Assembly (NCBI GenBank): GCA_031841125.1
Contig: CM063114.1
Location: 5,394,001-5,458,000, forward strand
Source of the DNA: Acanthococcus lagerstroemiae
Taxonomy: Eukaryota > Arthropoda > Insecta > Hemiptera > Eriococcidae
Direction: 5' to 3'
Length of the DNA: 64,000 nt
The position numbers were made by a program, and so were the translations under genes. Position 1 is the stretch's first letter; every line of letters starts with the position of its first letter. Shown in pieces: positions 57,458-64,000 of this stretch. The notes under the pieces were generated by a model. It was not told the DNA's origin, made no database searches, and saw only the letters and a program-made list of their open reading frames with translations.

Positions 57458-58393
57458 AATTTTATTCATACTTACTGCGTCTAGTTGGTAAAGGGATGAT
57501 ATATTTGTAATCATGTATGCAAATAACACGACTGTGACAGTTCTCGAAAAGGTCTGCTTCAAGCAGTTGAATTTCTAAAGGGGAAAAGCTGAGTGTAAGA
57601 TCTTTAGTCCATGATGGACACCTCCATGTGCTTTTTCTCCAGGAAATGGTAACTGTCCTGTTCGATGAATTGAATTGGTGGAATTCGATGTGGATGTTAT
57701 TGTGTAACCCAAAATAACCTCGCTCTAAAAAAAATCGAATCTTATTGGAACACATTGAAACTTCCAAACAAACACAATTTGAAATCAGCGAGAAATATAC
57801 TACCAAAAAACGTGTTTGCCAGTGTCACCAACACGATGACACATTGCCACAAGATGTAGTCAAAAAACACGCAAATAATAGTATCCCAGGCGCTACATTC
57901 AGTCTCCCCTTTTCTCACATTTCTAATATGTAGCAGCGAGATGAATACCAAACTAATTCTCATATGCAAAAATGGACGAAGTGTGTAGAACGTATTGCAA
58001 TCATAGTTCCGTTAAAACCACATAGTTCATTTGTATTTTGGCCATCTAGAACTGAATTGTGAACCCCTGTGTGAGACAGCCAGGATACCACGACAGCCAC
58101 AGAACGACCACCGCCTGTTAGATTCGGGATACCGGCTTCCTGCTATCAGCTGCTGGTTTCCAGCTTCTGACTGAGCGGGGAGCCAAAAACTGTTTTAGCT
58201 GTTTGCGACCAACTTAGGACGCGGAATTGGCCGAAACAAACCGTACGATATAATTTCATTGTCATTTACTGTAAGCTTGATGTACAAGGAAGATCTGAAA
58301 GTCTTGTTTTTCGTGTACTCACCATTGTTTGTCTCCTTGTTTCAAAAACTCCAAGGGAAATTTTACACATCGCAATCGACGTGTAACAGGGTT
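57458..58393. other. spacer
   Basis: No recognised gene. The minus-strand open frame 57806-57462 (114 codons) and the plus-strand frame at 57745-57933 resemble nothing I know and lack splice or promoter context. Confidence 0.35.
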
Positions 58394-58401
58394 ACGTCTC
58401 A

Positions 58402-58689
58402 CAGGGCCGTACCCGGGATTTAAGTAAAGGTGGGGTTTTACGATTAAGATAAATTTTTTCTTGGTGTGGGGGGAAGGTTCAGTCACAGATCCGCCTTCCT
58501 CTCCGTCTCAACCCATAGTTTTTTCGTGTTTTTTCTTTGGCTAACGGGGACGGGTGATTTTTTCTTGGTGGTCGGGAAGGGGGTCAATCACAGATTCGCC
58601 CTCCTCTCCGTCACAACCCATTGTTTTTTCGTGTTTTTTGGCCAATAAGGAGGGTACTAACACCCCCCCCCCCCGTCGGTACGGCCCTG
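58402..58689. mobile_element. hAT-type MITE with 8-bp target duplication
   Basis: The 288-bp element has ends CAGGGCCGTACCCGGGA and (complement) CAGGGCCGTACCGACGG and is flanked by the exact 8-bp duplication ACGTCTCA (58394-58401 and 58690-58697). Inside, a 104-bp unit (TTTTTTCTTGGTG...CGTGTTTTTT) is tandemly duplicated. There is no coding capacity. Confidence 0.94.
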
Positions 58690-58697
58690 ACGTCTCA

Positions 58698-59870
58698 TTA
58701 ATTCAAAAATAAATACATTCTGCTCTTATAAAAATGGCCTCTGTACGCCGGTTATACACTTTCTGTAATTTCATTTTAAATGACTGGAAGTTGATTTTTA
58801 TTCTTTTAGTATACATACTCCCGGAACGGTTATACAATCTTGCGAGTCGCTCACTAATTAAATGCTTTTTATAACCTAAGTACACATATCAAAAGTGACT
58901 GAAAGGCGCACCTGAAATGAAACCGGGGAAGAGCAAAATAAAATGAAATCTTTAGCGCTTTTAAAAATTTCCCGTGAAAGCGTACATACAGTTCTGACAA
59001 AGAGAGTGTGCAGTTTAATTCGTTAAAAAGATTCGTTCTTCCATGAAATAAAATATAAAACAAGAACGTTTGCGAAAAAGTTCAGTAGACTTTTTCTCGA
59101 TGCGATATTTATTCACCTTCAATATTTTTTTCTCCAATTTTTTTCCTCCTCGTTTTTGAAAGAAATGTTTACTCAATATTGCTTCATTTCAAAGCTGCGA
59201 AGCCATCGCCGTCATGCAAGGGGCTCGTTAATTAAATAGTCATTTCGCTCAATTCGCTATTCCTTCGTATGGCAACGTCTGTTTTTGATCTTTTTATGCT
59301 ATATTGGAAGGTTTAGTTACTCTTGATATTCAGTTTCACTCTTATATGTGCGTACATGTATCGTTCTGTTTTCAAACGCCAGCCAACTGTGGAAAAATAG
59401 GTTTTCATTTGAAAAATGCTCGAATATACCGAATAGTTTTGAGTAGAGCATGCCAGTAAAACAGTTCGAGAGCACGGCGGAAAAAGGGCACAACTTGAAA
59501 ACACGATTCCGAGGTACCCATCAGAAAGATTTGTACGTGTTTCTGTACAGCATTTACTTGTACGGTTTGGAAAAGTCAGTACTTCTGAGACGAACATTTC
59601 TGTTCAAGTATCAGCGTCAACTCACAGAGAAGAATTAGTAGAGTGAGTTTGAACTTTTCCAAGCAGTTGTGTCACTTACACCGCAACCAGTATGTTCGCT
59701 TTTTCGTCTCATAATTGAGTTTTCTTGTTCGTCACCATGAATCGTTTGAGTCATCTTTCAGAAAGATTCGATAATATGATCGCTGGTAACTGATTTTTTG
59801 CCCTTTCAAGGTTACTAACACTAAACTCATGGTGGATCCTGGATTTCAGTATGTGGCGAGGAGCGAAGCC
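58698..59870. other. spacer
   Basis: No gene recognised. Near 59855 the sequence GGCGAGGAGCGAAGCCC resembles a Helitron terminal hairpin but lacks CTAG. Confidence 0.4.
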
Positions 59871-59871
59871 C

Positions 59872-60074
59872 AACTAAATTTAATTATTATAATTTTTAAT
59901 ATTTTAAGAATCCCACCTTTTTTTATATTTTTATTTAAATGACTATTAATTAAAATTATTATAATAAATAAAATTATTTTCATTTTAATTAACTTAATTA
60001 ATTTATTAAATTTAATGTTTTATTTTCAATTATTAATAATAATAATTAACTTAATAAATTAAAAAAAGAAAATA
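59872..60074. other. extreme A/T block, left half
   Basis: About 200 bp made almost only of A and T. It continues at 61677-61795 on the other side of the Helitron, so the element inserted into one ~320-bp block. Confidence 0.7.
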
Positions 60075-61676
60075 TCTCTCTATATACTAAAAAAGTAAAA
60101 TCCGCCGCCGTCACCGCCGCTGCCACCTCCGGGGGGGGGGACGCACTGCGGGTTGCCTATCCAAAAATCCGAAAATTGCAGGGGCAGATCAGCTACTTTC
60201 AAGGACATAATCTGTTCTAATATAACAGATCTCCAAGTTTTAAGACATAACCGACATTAAAAGATATAATTACCCATAATCTTCAAGATCACAAGTCGCT
60301 GAAGGTTGCCTACTCAACCCCTTAATTGCTCAATTTTCCAGGGGTAGCCGACCCTCAGGAGGGGGTTCATGGTTGAGAAGGCAGCTCCTGAAGAGGGAAG
60401 AGGGCCCCGTGGGCTGTGGACGGAGATGAAGTCCCTCGGTGGGACGGGAGTAAGAGGACCTGGTGGAGGAGAAAGTGCTTGGTGAGAGAGGGGAACTCGG
60501 AGAGAAATGGCCGTTGTGCGGGAGGGTCTGGTGGCGGGGTAGGGTCTTGAGGGAGAAGGGCTCTCGGGGGAGGGGTGGTGAGGTTGTGAGAGCTCCTGGG
60601 TGGATGGTCAGGGATCTTCAAGGGGGTCGGAGGGCCATAGTGAGGACAGGGGCTCTGAAAGGAGATGAAGCCCGGGGTAGTGGTGGGTGAGAGGTCCTTG
60701 TGGCGGAGGAAATCCTTGGTAGGTGAGGTTGGCCATTGAGGAAGGAGGAGGTAGTGGTGGGTGAGGATCCTAGAGGGGCAGTAAAATTTTGCTAGATAAA
60801 GGCCTGGGGGTGTAAGAGGTACTCATGGTAGAGGAGGAGCTCCTAAATGGGAGGAAAAACACGATGGTGGCGGGGACTGTAGAGGGAAATTAAGGCCCTG
60901 AGTGGGGAGGGGGTAATAGTGAGGAAGGGGTCCTGGTGGAGGAGGAAGTTCTTGGTGAGAGAGGCGGCCGGGAAGGCGAATGAAGGCCATGGTGTGGAAG
61001 GTTCTGGTCCCGGGCAGGTGGTCTTGAAGGGAAGGGTTCTCGTGGGGGAGGGTTGGTCATGGTGATGGAAGCTCCTGGTTGGAGGACCAGGGGATCTTCG
61101 TGGTAGTTGAGCGAGGAGGCCGTAGGGCGATGGAGCCGCAGAAGGGGAAGGCTGTAGAGAGGGACTGAGGCCGCCATTGGGAGGTCGTAGTGATGGGTGA
61201 AGAGGTCTTGGTGGGTGTGGTACGTGAACGAAAATGAAGGCCACAGTGGTGTGGGGTGGTCGAAGGACGTGGCCCTAATGGAGGGCACTCGTGGTGGAAG
61301 AGGGTGATCAGGGGAGACTAGGTGGAGGACTATGGCCATTGTGGGGGAGGAGTTTGTGGCTGAGGAGGGTTGCGACTGTTGAGGTGTGACTGTGGAGGCG
61401 GAGAGCAACCATGGTCAATGACGGGGTCGTGGTGGAGGAGGAGGAGGCTCGTGATGAAGAAAGGATGGAAGGGGGTTCATGGTGGAAGATTGAGGACCGC
61501 TGATAGTGGGAGAGCAAAAGAAGCACAAAGCAAATCTCAACTCAGGAACAAAAGTTTCAGACCAAACACTGAGGACTGTGGCGGTTGGACGAGGCGCGAA
61601 GTGCCGAGTAAAGCCAGCACGAGCGAAGCGAGTGACGGCCGGGGGGTTGGGCCGGCCAGGGGGCGGAGCCCCCTAG
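60075..61676 (+). mobile_element. non-autonomous Helitron, copy 2
   Basis: Begins TCTCTCTATATAC after A (60074) and ends CTAG (61673-61676) before T, with the terminal hairpin AGGGGGC-GGA-GCCCCCT overlapping the end. It shares the start (CCGCCGCCG; CACTGCGGGTTGCC), the ACATAACCGACAT segment and the G-rich repeats with copy 1 at 25469-27371. Against copy 1 it lacks the extra inner segment and one 3' hairpin (GCGAAGCG is missing). It encodes no Rep or helicase. The Pro/Ser-rich minus-strand frames are composition artefacts. Confidence 0.88.
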
Positions 61677-62438
61677 TATGATTTAAAAATTTTTATTTAA
61701 AAAAAAAAAATTATAATATTTTCTTTAAATTTAATTTAAAAGAATTAAAATATAAATTTCAAACTTATTCAAATAAATTTCTTAATAAAAAAATGACCCA
61801 TATCAACTAATCACAAAAATATTAGATTTTTATATGGTGGTTGAAAACGAAATTTTGCGTACATGTAGGAAAGAATTAGGTTTCACGAAAATGTGTACAA
61901 TTTCGCACTCCAGTGCGGGAAGGGTGGGGTGGGTGGCTTGGAATCTTCCTATATGGTCCGCCATTGGCTGAATCTTCACGTGGAAATGGGTGCTCTTCTG
62001 TGGCATCACTGACTCAAATGTGTATTAGAATTCTGCCGATTTTTGTAATTTTCGAAGCACTCTGCGCGCGTTTTTGCTTTAAAATAACAGGGGCGTGGAA
62101 CCGAAACTGAAACCGGAGCTGCTCCGATTCGGTCTCGGATGTCAGCGAATATGAATTTAGCTATCGCTGCGACCAAAATTCCTAAATTGGCACCGGTTCC
62201 ACCAGTGACGTTGAATTTGGCTTGGAATCCAGCTCGGGAAAAAATCGTGTTGACGTGGATTTGTCTATTGGCCTGCCCTCCTATCCTATTTCAAACCGAC
62301 ACTGAACTTGATTACAGTTCAGTTCACAGTTCACTTCTGTTGTGCATGTTGCGTGAAGCCAGTCAGTATGATTTAACTCTTCGTGGTCACTATTCAGTTC
62401 AGTGGTCCACATTTCCATGGACATTATTTTTCCTTCTA
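61677..62438. other. right half of the A/T block, then spacer
   Basis: Positions 61677-61795 complete the A/T block. The rest has no recognised gene. The plus-strand frame 62139-62495 has no family match and contains the repeat described next. Confidence 0.4.
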
Positions 62439-62655
62439 GCCATGTGCTCCTTGAACTTGATCTTTGCTGCGCGGCTGCAGTCTGCAGCCGATTAATTTGC
62501 AACGCTTAAAAGTTTGACATCTTACATCCGTGGGTATAATTGAGCAAAAACTGTAACCCTCCCCAACACGTTTTACGTTCCACTCGACATTCTTCCAGCT
62601 ATGTGCTCATTGATCTTGATCTTATAGCTGCGCGACTGCAGTCTGCAGCCGTGTT
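62439..62655. repeat. ~55-bp direct repeat with GCTGCAGTCTGCAGCCG
   Basis: TTCTAGCCATGTGCTCCTTG... ending CTGCAGTCTGCAGCCG at 62439-62493 is repeated at 62598-62652. The palindromic CGGCTGCAG... segment also occurs at 35503-35545 (AACAACACGGCTGCAGAATG), so it is a dispersed family. Confidence 0.65.
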
Positions 62656-63057
62656 GTTAATATAAATTTCCATTAGGGTATGATACACTTCTGTTTCCTT
62701 GACGTCATATTACTGACCTTTTTCCCCCCACTCGCGAGGGACCAAGGCTCCACCCGGCGGCCAGTCCGGAACTTTCTCCGGTGGCTCCATGTATTCGTAT
62801 ATGTACAGTAAAATAAAAAATTTGACGCGTCTCTCCTCTCCACTGCCTTGCACACCTTCGATTAGGTTTAGCGTGAGACAAGGAGGAGCGAGCTCGCATT
62901 TTTAAACTACATATTGCATATGAAATATTTACACGTTAAAATTTACAACCTTAAGCTAGATACAATTATTCAGTCTGTCTGTTATCCAATGAGTCGGTCG
63001 TTGTCTCAGTCTGCTTCGGGTTGTTTATTGTCTCCTTCGATTTCACGACACTTCCCT

Positions 63058-63513
63058 GTCGGTTACAACAATGACAAACTAATATCACTAGATGTAACAA
63101 ACATGTTTGGGAACATACCAAAACAGGAACTAACAACAATACTGACAAACATCAACTATAAAAACAACACAGGTGGAGCAGCATACGCAAACATCACAAA
63201 ATAAATCATTTACCAAAATTACTGCCAGTTTAATAACGAATATTACGAACAAACAGAAGGCCTAGCAATGGGATCACCACTGTCACCCATTCTAGCCGAA
63301 ATATACATGAACAACTTTGAAAATAACATACTAAACAACAGCAAACACAAGAAAAACATAAAGCTATGGACACGATATGCAGACGACATATTGATCATCT
63401 GGACAGGAACAGACAGACAACTAGACCAATTCCTCGCAGAGACAAATAGCATAAACAACAACATAAAGTTCACAATGGAAAAAGGCAACAAGACCATCAA
63501 CGACAACTACTGA
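63058..63513 (+). pseudogene. Penelope-like element reverse transcriptase fragment
   Basis: One frame reads DKLISLDVTNMFGNIPKQEL, a TAA at 63202-63204, then GLAMGSPLSPILAEIYMNNF, and WTRYADDILIIW with YADD at 63376-63387, ending at TGA 63511-63513. The motifs MGSPLSP and (Y/W)xRYxDD with the preceding DVxxMFxNIP are typical of Penelope-like elements. The N-terminus, the thumb and the GIY-YIG endonuclease are absent. The right edge abuts an unrelated minus-strand fragment, so this is a truncated or rearranged piece. Confidence 0.9.
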
Positions 63514-63849
63514 CTTTGGCACCTCCTGCGCTCTTTGAACAATGTCCACGTCCGCATCATCTCGTGCAATTTTGACGAATATACGACTGGCTCGAAAACG
63601 CGCTTCCAGCATTCGTACAAATCGCGTTTTATTATTGCTACTGGAAAGGAACGACTCTTGTGTGGTGCTGACGATGGTGCTCGCTTGAAAAATTATTTCT
63701 GGCGGCCCGAATAAGCTGAGCGGATATGGGGCTAATTCGTATTGCAAATAATTTTTCAAATCGTCATCTGCACTAATGGATATACAAATGCGATAAAATA
63801 AGCTGAGAGGGTCAAATTGTTTTTTCTCGAGGTGCCTAAAATAGTTCTT
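63506..63849 (-). pseudogene. relic of a PIN/NYN-like repeat-associated protein
   Basis: The minus strand is open from 63849 down into the Penelope fragment. It reads FDPLSLFYRICIS, NYLQYELAPYPLSLF, then SFLSSSNNKTRFVRML, ARDDADVDIVQRAQE and KSVVVVD. From memory, this order (KYELAPYPLSLF, NKxRFIxML, DDADxLIVxTA, VVVxED) marks a large family of uncharacterised insect proteins with a PIN/NYN-like fold, often in repeats. The segment between LSLF and SFLS is much shorter than usual, so there is an internal deletion, and the C-terminus is cut off at the junction near 63510. Confidence 0.6.
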
Positions 63850-64000
63850 CTATCGTACATTACTCTAATAGCGTATATTTCGTGAGGAAAGTGGGAAACA
63901 ACATCAATTTCTACCATTTTCAAGCGTTCCTACCTCTTTGGAGGCTATCTGAATGGGCTCTGTTCATCCAAATATGGTCATATTGGGTACCATTTGATAG

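Noticed and set aside
57462..57806. 114-codon minus-strand frame as a gene
   Set aside because: No recognisable motif, no start context, no splice sites. Length alone is not enough in AT-rich DNA.
1..64000. CRISPR array, bacterial operons, phage genes
   Set aside because: No regularly spaced identical repeats with unique spacers, no Shine-Dalgarno-led gene clusters. All evidence points to eukaryotic nuclear DNA.

Overview
This is AT-rich, intron-bearing animal DNA, most likely from an insect. The repeat content points that way: a Ty3/Gypsy element with insect-type gag-pol, Jockey- and R1-type LINE ends, a Penelope-like reverse transcriptase, hAT and mariner derivatives, and a pair of Helitrons. 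No bacterial operon, rRNA gene or complete host gene is visible. Nearly every recognisable coding stretch belongs to a transposable element, and only one of these, the gag-pol at 10878-14915, is intact. The rest looks like intergenic or long-intron DNA filled with simple repeats.

Layout. 1-0.5 kb: decayed 3' end of a Lys-rich gene with a poly(A) signal. 0.5-5 kb: inverted and tandem repeats, a perfect-looking foldback MITE, and two clusters of an AAACGC-type motif. 5-6.5 kb: minus-strand Jockey-type LINE end. 9-15.3 kb: a dispersed repeat in two copies, then a 4658-bp Ty3/Gypsy retrotransposon with identical 198-bp LTRs, abutting a tRNA-like inverted duplication. 16.4-17.1 kb: minus-strand R1-type LINE end. 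20-25 kb: minisatellites, one built of small hairpins. 25.5-27.4 kb: Helitron copy 1. 27.85-27.98 kb: the best candidate host exon (+ strand). 31-33.4 kb: broken Gypsy pol and a hAT transposase remnant. 35-40 kb: MITEs, nested insertions inside a mariner-type element, and a hAT MITE with a perfect 8-bp target duplication. 45.7-53 kb: foldback MITE, tRNA-derived SINE with a 12-bp target duplication, TATATCG minisatellites, and two putative minus-strand exons. 54.5-56.8 kb: tandem arrays. 58.4 kb: second hAT MITE with a perfect 8-bp duplication. 60-61.7 kb: Helitron copy 2 inside an almost pure A/T block. 63-64 kb: Penelope-like RT fragment fused to a relic of a PIN/NYN-like repeat-associated protein.

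Host signals. Besides the exon at 27.85 kb, two loci 32 kb apart (25.19 and 57.41 kb) carry nearly the same 3' splice site fused directly to a GTGAGT 5' splice site, each followed 42-45 nt later by another good 5' splice site. With the exon on the same strand, these suggest that the middle of the window is a very long intron region of a plus-strand gene using mini-exons or recursive splicing. This is inference and needs transcript data.
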